A DNA stretch of 27,714 nucleotides from Clostridiales bacterium UBA4821 (lineage in GTDB: Bacteria > Bacillota > Clostridia > Acetivibrionales > UBA4821). The notes beneath the pieces are model-generated. The model did not search any database. It was not told where the DNA came from and was given only the letters and a program-made list of their open reading frames with translations. A program made the position numbers and the translations under genes. Positions 1 through 7,818 of this stretch are shown one piece after another. Location: assembly GCA_002402315.1 (NCBI GenBank), contig DHFP01000215.1, positions 1 through 27,714 of the forward strand, read 5' to 3'. Numbering within the stretch: the first letter of the stretch is position 1; each line of letters opens with the position of its first letter.

Positions 1-313
1 CGTGATAGACCTTCTGCAAAATTATGTAGCCTATGTTCAAAAGGTTCGACTTGGACGCGATGTCACCGGTGGCGGTGAGTTTCTCATCGAAATCAATCTC
101 AAAACTCATGCTGAGTTTGTTGTTTTTTTGAGCTTCGTTAGCTTCCGACACTTTCCTTTTAGCGTAAGCAAGAGGGTTGGGATCAATGGCCAGCAGTTCG
201 GAATGCTTGCCAATCCTCGCCACATTTCTGGTCGAAGTCTTTTTACCGTTACGGAACCCAACCTGAATGAAGTAAGTAGGATCATTGGACTTCTTATCGT
301 AATTAAGCTTCAT
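1..313 (-). CDS. IS1634-like transposase, N-terminal part (cut by window edge)
   Basis: The minus strand is open from an ATG at 313 to the window edge, giving about 104 residues that begin MKLNYDKKSNDPTYFIQ and go on through QVGFRNGKKTS, ARIGKHSEL and NIGYIILQKVY. This start and the 'RIGKHSELL' motif resemble transposases of the IS1634 group (IS4 superfamily) common in clostridia. The catalytic DDE residues would lie beyond the window. A +strand reading of the same bases also stays open but gives no recognisable protein, so I take it as a shadow. The element lies divergent from the trp operon, and I could not locate its terminal inverted repeat in 314-416. Whether the element is intact is unknown. 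Confidence 0.6.
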   Translation of the reverse strand, partial: MKLNYDKKSNDPTYFIQVGFRNGKKTSTRNVARIGKHSELLAIDPNPLAYAKRKVSEANEAQKNNKLSMSFEIDFDEKLTATGDIASKSNLLNIGYIILQKVYH

Positions 314-416
314 ATGCGCACACTGCTTTCTCTTTGGTATTATACGTTTATTATAACATAGAATACTACAATTTACAACACCGTACAACAAAATATTTTC
401 AGAATTTGACAACTAA

Positions 417-457
417 AAAATCAGGAAAGGCTTTATTGGTAAGTGTTCCCTGATTTT
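417..457. terminator. Hairpin between the IS-like gene and the trp promoter
   Basis: Nine bases at 417-425 (A-rich, ending TCAGG) pair with 449-457 (starting CCTG, ending in Ts), with a loop of about 23 nt. The A-run on the left and T-run on the right would suit a bidirectional terminator. No complete gene in the window needs it. It may be the terminator of a gene lost or displaced on the left, or part of the insertion element's end. The rest of 314-540 shows nothing else I can name. Confidence 0.35.
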
Positions 458-543
458 AAAAGATTCTATTTTTTAGATCAAGTGTCGAAAACCCGTATCA
501 GAAATACCAGACAAAAGATTTTTGCCGTTCGTTTCTATTTTTG

Positions 544-572
544 TTGCATTATAACTGGAAATATATTATACT
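544..572 (+). promoter_or_regulatory. Candidate trp operon promoter
   Basis: TTGCAT at 544-549 and TATACT at 567-572 are separated by 17 bp; an overlapping pair, TTGTTG (541-546) and TATTAT (564-569), also has 17 bp. Either would start RNA near 576-580, directly at the beginning of the (T/G)AG series. A weaker alternative -10 (TATAAC, 550-555) would put the whole series in the transcript. The choice is not settled by sequence alone. Confidence 0.5.
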
Positions 573-625
573 AGAATTAGATTAGCTGAGATGAGTTTAG
601 AAGAGTTGAGAAGAGACTAGGTGAG
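572..625 (+). promoter_or_regulatory. Putative TRAP (MtrB) binding site: eleven (T/G)AG triplets
   Basis: Eleven TAG or GAG triplets start at 572, 578, 583, 588, 593, 598, 603, 608, 613, 618 and 623. Spacers are 2 nt throughout, except 3 nt between the first two, and an AAG follows in register at 628. Eleven (U/G)AG repeats with 2-3 nt spacers are the known RNA target of the 11-subunit tryptophan-activated TRAP ring of Bacillus. The site lies just upstream of the trpE attenuator. mtrB itself is not in this window. The triplet series is seen directly; TRAP binding is inferred. Confidence 0.75.
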
Positions 626-661
626 GTAAGCTGAAATTAAGTTTTTACGCTTATTACCCAG
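617..661 (+). promoter_or_regulatory. Putative antiterminator overlapping the last triplets
   Basis: Bases 627-631 pair with 649-653, extended by two G-U pairs (625-626 with 654-655), then 620-622 with 656-658 and 617-618 with 660-661, leaving a two-base bulge and one mismatch. This fold uses the last three triplets and the 5' arm of the terminator at 656-663, so it cannot coexist with the terminator. That is the logic of the Bacillus trp leader. The fold is hand-drawn and no energy was calculated. Confidence 0.5.
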
Positions 662-681
662 GAACTCTTTCCTGGGTTTTT
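656..681 (+). terminator. trp leader attenuator (Rho-independent terminator)
   Basis: A perfect 8-bp stem, 656-663 with 670-677 (ACCCAGGA / TCCTGGGT), closes a 6-nt loop and runs into a T-tract (677-681 and beyond). It stands 40 nt before the trpE start and after the triplet series, so it is in the right place to stop transcription before the operon. Confidence 0.85.
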
Positions 682-721
682 CATTTTTCTTTTCTTAATC
701 TTCCGCAAAGGAGAGATTCTA

Positions 722-2197
722 ATGTTTTATCCTACATTTGAAGAAGTAAAAGAGTTGAGTAAGACACATAACATTATCCCAGTATCGATGGAAGTCTATG
801 CTGATATGGAAACTCCTATAAGCCTGTTTAAGCGTTTTGCCCAGGGCCAGTGTTTTCTTCTGGAAAGTGTGGAAGGCGGAGAGAAGTGGGCAAGGTATTC
901 GTTTATTGGAAGAAAACCTTATTTAACATTATCAAGCAGGAACGGGGTATGTGTTCTTAACAGCAAGGGAGAAAAGCAGACTAAAGAAGGTAATCCGGTT
1001 GATATATTGCGGGAACTAATGAGGGAATACAAGTCAGCCCAAATTAGAAATCTGCCTCGTTTTACCGGAGGAGCAGTAGGTTTTATTGGATACGACATCG
1101 TGAGATTTTACGAGGACCTTCCTCTAAGCCTTACAGATGACCTTGAACTGCCTGATTGTGAATTCATGCTGACTGACGAGGTAATAGCTTATGACCACCT
1201 GAAACAGAAGATACACATAATTGTTAACCTCCATACTGATGAGCATTTGGAGAGAAGTTACATTACAACGGTAGAGAGAATTAAAGAGATCTATCAAGAG
1301 ATTAATGATACAAGGTGGAAAATTTACCAACCGGTTGTAAACTATGAAAAAGTCAGTCCTGCTATAGAATTTAATAGTAATGTAACAAAAGAAGAGTTTT
1401 GCAATGCAGTAGTAAAGGCCAAAGAGTATATTAGAGACGGGGACATATTTCAGGTGGTTTTGTCGCAGAGATTTGAAGTTGGGGTTCTTTCAGAGCCATT
1501 AGATGTATACAGGGCGCTCCGAATTATTAATCCTTCTCCATACATGTATTATTTAGGGTTCAATGATTTCATACTCATAGGGTCTTCTCCGGAAACCCTC
1601 GTAAGGGTGGAAAATGGCATAGTTGAAACCTGCCCCATAGCAGGAACCCGGAGAAGGGGGATGGATGAGAATGAAGACCGCAGACTTGAGGAAGACTTGC
1701 TTTCAGACCGGAAAGAGTTAGCTGAACATACCATGCTCGTAGACCTTGGGAGAAATGATGTTGGTAAGATATCACAGTTCGGAACGGTTAAGGTCATAAA
1801 CCCAATGCATATAGAGAGATATTCGCATGTAATGCATATAGTCAGCAATGTTGCGGGAGCACAGAGGGACGATAAGGATGCATTTGATGCGCTGGCAGCA
1901 ATAATTCCCGCAGGCACGGTATCCGGAGCTCCTAAGATTAGGGCAATGGAAATTATTGATGAACTTGAAAAATTCAAAAGGGGACCATATGCCGGAGCTT
2001 TAGGATACGTTGGATTTGACGGCACAATGGATATGTGCCTGACAATCAGAACGCTTATCTTCAAGGGTAATAAGGCATATTTGCAGGCAGGGGCCGGAAT
2101 TGTTGCAGATTCGGTGCCGGAGAGGGAGCATGATGAAACTTTGAGGAAGGCTGAAGCCCTCATAAAAGCAATCAGAGAGGCAGGTGATATCAGATGA
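722..2197 (+). CDS. trpE: Anthranilate synthase component I
   Basis: Converts chorismate plus ammonia or glutamine-derived ammonia to anthranilate, the first step of tryptophan synthesis, as a complex with TrpG. At 491 aa it has family length. An N-terminal LLES motif (residues 46-49), part of the tryptophan feedback site, is present. The C-terminal chorismate-binding half contains NPSPYMYYL, IAGTRRRG, HTMLVDLGRND, AGTVSGAPK and GYVGFDG. The start is fixed by AAAGGAG (707-713), 8 nt upstream of the ATG. The stop overlaps the trpG start (ATGA), so the two subunits are probably translationally coupled. Transcription is probably controlled by the leader attenuator. The retained LLES suggests the enzyme is feedback-inhibited as well. 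Confidence 0.97.
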   Translation: MFYPTFEEVKELSKTHNIIPVSMEVYADMETPISLFKRFAQGQCFLLESVEGGEKWARYSFIGRKPYLTLSSRNGVCVLNSKGEKQTKEGNPVDILRELMREYKSAQIRNLPRFTGGAVGFIGYDIVRFYEDLPLSLTDDLELPDCEFMLTDEVIAYDHLKQKIHIIVNLHTDEHLERSYITTVERIKEIYQEINDTRWKIYQPVVNYEKVSPAIEFNSNVTKEEFCNAVVKAKEYIRDGDIFQVVLSQRFEVGVLSEPLDVYRALRIINPSPYMYYLGFNDFILIGSSPETLVRVENGIVETCPIAGTRRRGMDENEDRRLEEDLLSDRKELAEHTMLVDLGRNDVGKISQFGTVKVINPMHIERYSHVMHIVSNVAGAQRDDKDAFDALAAIIPAGTVSGAPKIRAMEIIDELEKFKRGPYAGALGYVGFDGTMDMCLTIRTLIFKGNKAYLQAGAGIVADSVPEREHDETLRKAEALIKAIREAGDIR

Positions 2198-2766
2198 TAG
2201 CAATCATTGATAACTACGATTCGTTTACTTATAACTTATATCAATATATAGGAGAAATAAATCCGGAGGTTGAGGTCTATAGAAACAATAAGATTACCAT
2301 AAATGAACTTAGGGACAAGAAACCATCGCATATAGTTATTTCTCCGGGTCCTGGGCATCCGAGAGACGCAGGAATATCGGTCGAGCTTATCAGGCAAATG
2401 CATAAAGAAGTACCTATACTTGGAGTATGTCTGGGCCACCAGGCAATGGGAGAAGCTTTTGGGGGAAGGGTTATCCATGCAAAAGAGTTGATCCATGGTA
2501 AGGCATCAATAGTTAAGACAGTCAGGGGTGAACTGTTTAAGGATATACCTGAGAGCTTTAAAGCGGGAAGATACCACTCTTTAATAATAGAAAGCAGCAC
2601 TTTACCAGAGGAACTTGAAGTGATTGCATCAACAGAGGATGGCCAGATTATGGGTGTGAAACACAAAAGATATCCAATGTACGGTATACAGTTTCATCCC
2701 GAGTCTGTTCTGACGGAGTATGGAATGCAGATTTTAAGAAATTTCCTGGAGATTAAAAGGGGGTAG
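2194..2766 (+). CDS. trpG: Anthranilate synthase component II (glutamine amidotransferase)
   Basis: Class I glutamine amidotransferase that supplies ammonia to TrpE. It has 190 aa, with PGPG at 51-54, the nucleophile Cys79 in GVCLGHQ, and the His168/Glu170 pair in FHPESV. It starts at the ATG inside the trpE stop (4-bp overlap), so it has a dedicated TrpE partner. In many Firmicutes the same subunit also serves PabB in folate synthesis; I cannot tell whether that is so here. It is a separate gene, not fused to trpE or trpD. The gap to trpD is 5 bp. Confidence 0.96.
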   Translation: MIAIIDNYDSFTYNLYQYIGEINPEVEVYRNNKITINELRDKKPSHIVISPGPGHPRDAGISVELIRQMHKEVPILGVCLGHQAMGEAFGGRVIHAKELIHGKASIVKTVRGELFKDIPESFKAGRYHSLIIESSTLPEELEVIASTEDGQIMGVKHKRYPMYGIQFHPESVLTEYGMQILRNFLEIKRG

Positions 2767-2771
2767 CCAAA

Positions 2772-3797
2772 ATGTTAAAACCATATATAAGCAAAATAGT
2801 AGAAAAAATAGATTTGTTCGAAAAAGAAGCTATTGAGGCCATGAATATAATAATGGATGGTAATGCCACTCAAGCGCAGATAGGAAGCTTTATAACAGGA
2901 TTGAGGATGAAAGGTGAAACCATAGATGAAATAACCGGATTTGCGAGAGTTATGCGCATGAAGGCGGAAAGGATTGACGCTAATGTCGATTTTTCAGTAG
3001 ACACATGCGGTACAGGCGGCGATGGAGCCAATACATTCAATGTATCAACTGCTGCTGCGTTTGTAGTGGCAGCGGCAGGTGTGCCGGTTGCAAAGCATGG
3101 AAACAGGTCGGTATCAAGCATGTGCGGAAGTGCGGACGTACTCGAAGCGTTAGGGTGCAGGATTGACCTTGAGCCGTTTCAGGTTAAAGAGTGTATAGAA
3201 AATATCGGCATAGGTTTTATGTTTGCACCAAATTTTCATAAATCAATGAAAAACGCAGCAGGACCGAGAAGAGAGCTTGGAATCAGGACAGTATTCAATA
3301 TATTAGGTCCTCTTACCAATCCGGCAAGCGCCAGAGGCCAGCTTATGGGAGTCTTTAAACCGGAATTGACAGAAGTAATGGCTCAGGTACTGAATAGATT
3401 AGGTACCGAAAAAGCACTGGTAGTCCATGGGAGTGATGGCCTGGATGAGATTACAATTGGAGGTCTGACAATGGTTTCCGAATTATGCGGCGGTGAAGTA
3501 AAGAGTTATACAATTAATCCTGAAGACTATGGTATAGAAAGAAAAGCTATCAGTAATGCCAGAGGTGGAGATAAGGTACAGAATGCAGGAATTATTAAGG
3601 ATGTTTTGGGGGGCAAAGAAGGAGCAGCCAGGGATATGGTTCTTCTTAACAGTGCAGCAGCTCTTTATGTAGGCAGGAAGGTAGATAGTATTACTCAAGG
3701 AGTGAAGCTGGCTGCTGAGATGATAGATTCGGGAAAGGCGCTGACAAAGTTGTCCGAGTTTATTAAGTTGACAAACAGTATGGCTGTGACGGCGTAG
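2772..3797 (+). CDS. trpD: Anthranilate phosphoribosyltransferase
   Basis: Transfers the phosphoribosyl group of PRPP to anthranilate. At 341 aa it matches the monofunctional enzyme. The glycine-rich PRPP loop DTCGTGGDG (GTGGDG at 80-85), NVSTAAAFV and KHGNRS (108-113) are all present. Later, GPRRELGIRTVFNILGPL covers the conserved anthranilate-side segment. The ribosome site is the G-run that overlaps the end of trpG (about 2758-2763), which supports coupling to the upstream gene. No sign of truncation or fusion. Confidence 0.97.
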   Translation: MLKPYISKIVEKIDLFEKEAIEAMNIIMDGNATQAQIGSFITGLRMKGETIDEITGFARVMRMKAERIDANVDFSVDTCGTGGDGANTFNVSTAAAFVVAAAGVPVAKHGNRSVSSMCGSADVLEALGCRIDLEPFQVKECIENIGIGFMFAPNFHKSMKNAAGPRRELGIRTVFNILGPLTNPASARGQLMGVFKPELTEVMAQVLNRLGTEKALVVHGSDGLDEITIGGLTMVSELCGGEVKSYTINPEDYGIERKAISNARGGDKVQNAGIIKDVLGGKEGAARDMVLLNSAAALYVGRKVDSITQGVKLAAEMIDSGKALTKLSEFIKLTNSMAVTA

Positions 3798-3810
3798 AGG
3801 AGGAGTAGGT

Positions 3811-4602
3811 ATGATCCTGGATGAAATAGTAAGCAAAAAGAAAGAAAGAGTTACTGAGAAGTTCAAAAACATTTCTATAGAAGCCCTGAAGAGTAGGGCA
3901 AGTGAGGGTCATCTCAGTCCGGCAATAGATTTTAAAAAAGCGCTTCAAAAAGAAGGTAGAACTTCAATAATTGCTGAGATAAAGAAGGCATCACCTTCAA
4001 AGGGTGCAATAAAAAATATCATTGACCCGGTAGAGATTGCGATGCAATACAGGAATGGAGGGGCAGATGCAATTTCAGTTCTTACTGAAGAAGATTACTT
4101 CCAGGGCTGTGATGAATATTTGATAAAAGTCCGCCAGAGAATCCCATTACCAATACTACGAAAGGATTTCATTATAGACATCAGGCAGGTATATCAATCA
4201 AGATTAATTGGAGCTGATGCAATCCTGCTCATAACATCCATTCTGACAGATGAGCAATTGAACAAGTTTCAGGTTGTAGCAAAGATACTGGGTATGAGCT
4301 GTCTTGTAGAGGTTCACTGTGAAGATGAATTGAAAAGGGCTTTAGGGTCAGGAGCATCAATTATCGGCATAAATAACAGGGACTTAAAGACGTTTCAGGT
4401 TAACCTGGAGACAACTGAGAGACTTATTAAGATGATACCAAGGGATAAGGTGGTTGTAAGTGAAAGCGGCATAAATACCTGCCAGGATATTGAGTATCTT
4501 ACCAACCTCGGCGTCAATGCAGTTTTGGTAGGTGAAACCCTGATGCGTGCAGAATCAATAGAAGATAAGTTAAATGAATTAAGAGGCAGAGAAGAAGGCT
4601 GA
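3811..4602 (+). CDS. trpC: Indole-3-glycerol phosphate synthase
   Basis: Closes the ring of CdRP to form indole-3-glycerol phosphate. It is a 263-aa (beta/alpha)8 barrel. Expected catalytic features are visible: IIAEIKKASPSKG with Glu56 and Lys58, the general acid Lys118 in LRKDF, GINNRDLKTF, and VSESGI near the phosphate site. A strong AGGAGG precedes the ATG (around 3798-3804). It follows trpD by 13 bp and leads into trpF with a 4-bp gap. It is a separate protein rather than the TrpC-TrpF fusion of enterobacteria. Confidence 0.96.
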   Translation: MILDEIVSKKKERVTEKFKNISIEALKSRASEGHLSPAIDFKKALQKEGRTSIIAEIKKASPSKGAIKNIIDPVEIAMQYRNGGADAISVLTEEDYFQGCDEYLIKVRQRIPLPILRKDFIIDIRQVYQSRLIGADAILLITSILTDEQLNKFQVVAKILGMSCLVEVHCEDELKRALGSGASIIGINNRDLKTFQVNLETTERLIKMIPRDKVVVSESGINTCQDIEYLTNLGVNAVLVGETLMRAESIEDKLNELRGREEG

Positions 4603-4606
4603 AATT

Positions 4607-5227
4607 ATGGAGATTAAGGTCAAAATATGCGGAATGACAAGAACTGAAGATATTGAAGCAGTAAATAGGTTTCTGCCGGACTATGTTGGTTTTGTATTTG
4701 CACCCAGCAGAAGGATGGTTAGTCCGGAGAAGGCTGCTGAGCTCATATCCAATCTGGATAAAAGAATCAAAAAGGTTGGTGTGTTTGTAAATCATAGTGA
4801 GAATGAAGTAAAGAGGATAGCTGAAAAATGTTCATTGGATGTTCTCCAGTTTCATGGAAATGAAACCAGCCAGTATTGTTCGCGCTTTAAACATGAAATT
4901 TGGAAGGCATTAGGCATAAATGACACTCAAAGCCTTGACGCATTAAAGCAATATTGTGTTGACGGAATATTACTGGATACAGTGTTAAATGGAGTATGTG
5001 GAGGCACTGGGCAGACATTTGATTGGAGCATTGCAGAGGAATTTTCCAAAGAGTATAGAATAATTTTAGCAGGTGGCTTGAATCAGGATAATGTGATTGA
5101 GGCAATAAGTAAAATCAAACCTTTTTGCGTGGATGTAAGCAGTGGCGTTGAAAGCAAGGGGATTAAGGACCCGGCTAAGATATATGAATTTATAAAGGCA
5201 GCAAAAAGTGGAGAGGTGATTAGATGA
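4607..5227 (+). CDS. trpF: Phosphoribosylanthranilate isomerase
   Basis: Isomerises phosphoribosylanthranilate to CdRP by an Amadori rearrangement. It has 206 aa and is a monofunctional (beta/alpha)8 barrel. The catalytic base Cys8 lies in KVKICGMTR, and the acid is Asp124 in GILLDTVLNG. FAPSRR and the phosphate-binding VDVSSGVES are also present. The ribosome site is weaker than its neighbours' (a GAAGAAGG stretch inside the trpC end), so expression may depend on coupling to trpC. Its stop overlaps the trpB start by 4 bp. Confidence 0.95.
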   Translation: MEIKVKICGMTRTEDIEAVNRFLPDYVGFVFAPSRRMVSPEKAAELISNLDKRIKKVGVFVNHSENEVKRIAEKCSLDVLQFHGNETSQYCSRFKHEIWKALGINDTQSLDALKQYCVDGILLDTVLNGVCGGTGQTFDWSIAEEFSKEYRIILAGGLNQDNVIEAISKIKPFCVDVSSGVESKGIKDPAKIYEFIKAAKSGEVIR

Positions 5228-6411
5228 ATAATACAAGAAAAGGGCGGTTTGGGCAGTTTGGAGGACAGTATGTGCCTGAAACCCTAATGAATGCGTTAAT
5301 AGAGCTCGAGGAGAGCTATGAAAAGGTAAAGGAAGACCAGGATTTTCAGAATGAGTACAGGTATTACCTGACCCAGTATGCCGGCCGGCCTTCGCCGCTG
5401 TACTTTGCGGAAAGGATGACGGCAGACCTCGGAGGGGGCAAGGTTTATCTCAAAAGAGAAGACCTTAACCATACCGGATCTCATAAAATAAACAACGTCC
5501 TCGGTCAAGTCCTTTTGGCTAGAAGGATGGGCAAAAAAAGAGTTATTGCTGAAACCGGAGCAGGCCAGCACGGAGTGGCAGCTGCAACTGCCGCAACACT
5601 GTTTGGACTGGAATGTGAGGTGTTCATGGGGCAAGAGGATATTGAACGTCAATCCCTAAATGTCTTTCGCATGAAGCTTCTCGGTGCAAATGTAGTGCCC
5701 GTAACTTCAGGGACGGGAACACTTAAGGATGCTACCGGTGAAGCCATGAGAAACTGGGCTGCAACGGTTGATACAACCTTCTACGTACTTGGCTCGGTAG
5801 TTGGTCCCCACCCTTATCCAGCCATAGTAAGGGATTTTCAGAGAGTAATCGGTGATGAGATAAAAAGCCAATTAAAAGAGGTTGAAGGAAAACTTCCGGA
5901 CTATCTGATTGCGTGTGTGGGTGGAGGAAGTAATGCAATGGGTATGTTCTACCCATTCCTGGAAGACAATGAGGTGAAGCTTGCAGGAACCGAGGCTGCG
6001 GGACTCGGGGTTGATACTGATAAACATGCAGCGTCCATCACAAAAGGAAGCATAGGAGTATTGCATGGCATGATGTCCTATTTTCTTCAGGATGATGACG
6101 GTCAAATTATGCCGGTTCACTCTATTTCAGCAGGACTGGACTATCCTGGTATAGGTCCTCAGCATGCTCATTTATTTGATATAGGTAGGGCGAGGTATGA
6201 ACCGGTTACCGATGATGAGGCAGTAGAAGCGTTTAAATATCTTACGAGGGTAGAGGGGATTATACCGGCACTGGAAAGCGCTCATGCCGTTGCTTATGGC
6301 CTTAAAATGGTACCTAGGACCAGGAAGGATGAAATTATAGTTATCAATATCTCCGGCCGGGGAGATAAGGATGTATATTCAATAGCCAAGTATATGGGGG
6401 TGAGCCTATGA
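5224..6411 (+). CDS. trpB: Tryptophan synthase beta chain
   Basis: PLP enzyme that condenses indole with serine to give tryptophan, in an alpha2beta2 complex with TrpA. It has 395 aa and is of the TrpB1 (alpha-partnered) type. The Schiff-base lysine is Lys88 in HTGSHKIN. Glu110 in AETGAGQHG corresponds to the catalytic Glu109 of Salmonella, and GGGSNAMG is the phosphate-binding loop. It starts at the ATG within the trpF stop, and its own stop overlaps trpA. The ribosome site is GGAGAGGTG just upstream. All expected residues are intact. Confidence 0.97.
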   Translation: MNNTRKGRFGQFGGQYVPETLMNALIELEESYEKVKEDQDFQNEYRYYLTQYAGRPSPLYFAERMTADLGGGKVYLKREDLNHTGSHKINNVLGQVLLARRMGKKRVIAETGAGQHGVAAATAATLFGLECEVFMGQEDIERQSLNVFRMKLLGANVVPVTSGTGTLKDATGEAMRNWAATVDTTFYVLGSVVGPHPYPAIVRDFQRVIGDEIKSQLKEVEGKLPDYLIACVGGGSNAMGMFYPFLEDNEVKLAGTEAAGLGVDTDKHAASITKGSIGVLHGMMSYFLQDDDGQIMPVHSISAGLDYPGIGPQHAHLFDIGRARYEPVTDDEAVEAFKYLTRVEGIIPALESAHAVAYGLKMVPRTRKDEIIVINISGRGDKDVYSIAKYMGVSL

Positions 6412-7205
6412 GTAATAGAATTGATAGGAAGTTTGCAGAGTTAAAGGAAAAGAACAGGAAAGCCTTGATTACCTTTATTACTGCGGGCGATCCCGACCTT
6501 TCGGTTACTCCAAGGCTGGTAAAGGCAATGGAGGATGGAGGAGCGGACATAATAGAGATGGGAATACCATATTCAGACCCAATAGCCGAAGGACCTGTAA
6601 TACAGGCAGCATCAGCCAGGGCATTAAAAAATAAAATCAGGATTGATGACATATTTACATGTGTAAAAGAGATTAGGAAGATTACCGGAATTCCATTGGT
6701 TTTTTTACTTTATTACAACTGCATATTCAAGTATGGTAAGGAGAAGTTTTTTGAGGAGTGTTCCAAGGCAGGGGTGGATGGACTGATTATTCCTGACCTT
6801 CCTTGTGAAGAGAGAGTTGATATAAATGATATGCTGACAGCATCGGATATCGAAGTTATAACATTGATTGCACCAACATCAAACAACCGGATAGAAAGAG
6901 TGGTTAAGGATGCCAGAGGCTTCATATATTGCGTATCCTCATTGGGTGTAACCGGAATAAGGGCAGAATTCCATAAAGACCTTTCAAACTTTATATCAAA
7001 AATACGAGAATATACCGGCCTGCCAAGAGCAATTGGTTTTGGTATTTCAACACCGGAACAGGTAAGGGAACTAAGAAGCATTGCAGAGGGTTTGATTGTG
7101 GGGAGTGCAATTGTAAAGAAGATAGGGGAGGCCGGATCGGATGAAGAGGCTGTCCAAAGCGTCAGGAACTACGTGGCCGAGTTGAGGGAAGCAATGGATA
7201 ATTAG
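6408..7205 (+). CDS. trpA: Tryptophan synthase alpha chain
   Basis: Cleaves indole-3-glycerol phosphate to indole and glyceraldehyde 3-phosphate, passing indole to TrpB. It has 265 aa. The catalytic Glu49 equivalent is Glu50 (DIIEMGIPYSDP). The position of Salmonella Asp60 is Glu61 here (PIAEGPVIQ): a conservative change at a residue that normally acts on the indole nitrogen. The phosphate-binding GFGISTPEQ and EGLIVGSAIV segments are present. It overlaps trpB by 4 bp and is the last gene of the operon; a strong terminator follows at 7218. Confidence 0.96.
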   Translation: MSNRIDRKFAELKEKNRKALITFITAGDPDLSVTPRLVKAMEDGGADIIEMGIPYSDPIAEGPVIQAASARALKNKIRIDDIFTCVKEIRKITGIPLVFLLYYNCIFKYGKEKFFEECSKAGVDGLIIPDLPCEERVDINDMLTASDIEVITLIAPTSNNRIERVVKDARGFIYCVSSLGVTGIRAEFHKDLSNFISKIREYTGLPRAIGFGISTPEQVRELRSIAEGLIVGSAIVKKIGEAGSDEEAVQSVRNYVAELREAMDN

Positions 7206-7217
7206 ATATATATGTAG

Positions 7218-7274
7218 CAATAAAGAATTTACAAAACTATCGAAAGATAATTTTGTGAATTCTTTATTGTTTTT
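7218..7274 (+). terminator. trp operon terminator
   Basis: A long stem (7218-7241 with 7246-7269) of 19 bp plus 4 bp, with one internal mismatch and one G-U pair, capped by a GAAA tetraloop at 7242-7245. It is followed by TTTTT. It begins 13 nt after the trpA stop. Confidence 0.9.
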
Positions 7275-7310
7275 AATTTATAATTTACTATATCCAAAAG
7301 TTACATACTG

Positions 7311-7319
7311 TGCTATAAT
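7311..7319 (+). promoter_or_regulatory. Candidate extended -10 promoter for rnj
   Basis: TGC followed by a perfect TATAAT (7314-7319) forms an extended -10 element. No good -35 stands 16-18 bp upstream, as is often the case for extended -10 promoters. The start would be near 7326, giving a leader of about 490 nt. Confidence 0.55.
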
Positions 7320-7325
7320 AGTCAT

Positions 7326-7818
7326 GTTAGTATTGATATGGGTAGTAAATCCATATAACGGTTTGGTATTAACAAGAAAAATGTAAATGCAGTGCATGAA
7401 GGATTAAATTAGATGCCCGGCATAGATGTTTATACTGCCGGACTATATTGTACGGGTATGAAAAGGTTAAATTAATGAGGGCGGTTTATTAGTAATCTTC
7501 ATGAGAATCGGCTATTACTTTAATATTAGCTTGCCTTCAGTTTAATGCTTAATGGCTCGTATTTTAGATACCCTGGTTTGGGCCTAGGCCATCAGGATAT
7601 TAAGTCCATGCACTTCTGTTTTTGCTTCTTACATTTTTCAAAGAATTCACTTTTGAGAGAATATCATGGTGAAACGGCATGATTAATTCACTTGCTGGCT
7701 TTCAGTATGTTTGCTGCATATGTAAGCTAAATGAGTTCGCAAAATAATACATAAAACCGGAAAGAATATTTAAGCAAAAAAATGTAGTTTGGTTATACAA
7801 GAAAATGGAGGTTTAAAA
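7326..7818 (+). other. Long structured 5' leader of rnj, no gene seen
   Basis: The first predicted transcribed bases form a hairpin: 7326-7333 pairs with 7366-7373 (eight pairs including two G-U), enclosing ATATGG/CCATAT (7336-7341 with 7351-7356). A second hairpin is CCGGCA/TGCCGG at 7417-7422 and 7436-7441. The remainder up to the ribosome site has no open frame with a ribosome site, no terminator that I can see, and no match to a riboswitch core I know. It may be an autoregulatory leader or a separate RNA. Confidence 0.4.

Noticed and set aside
2..361. Plus-strand open frame of 119 codons at the left edge
   Set aside because: It has no recognisable protein and lies opposite a transposase-like reading on the minus strand that has family motifs.
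480..720. T-box riboswitch in the trp leader
   Set aside because: I find no AGGGTGGNACCGCG-like box or specifier loop; the triplet series plus terminator fits TRAP control instead.
7789..7818. Upstream TTG start for RNase J
   Set aside because: No ribosome site precedes it, whereas the GTG at 7819 has GGAGG at good spacing and gives the usual 555-aa length.
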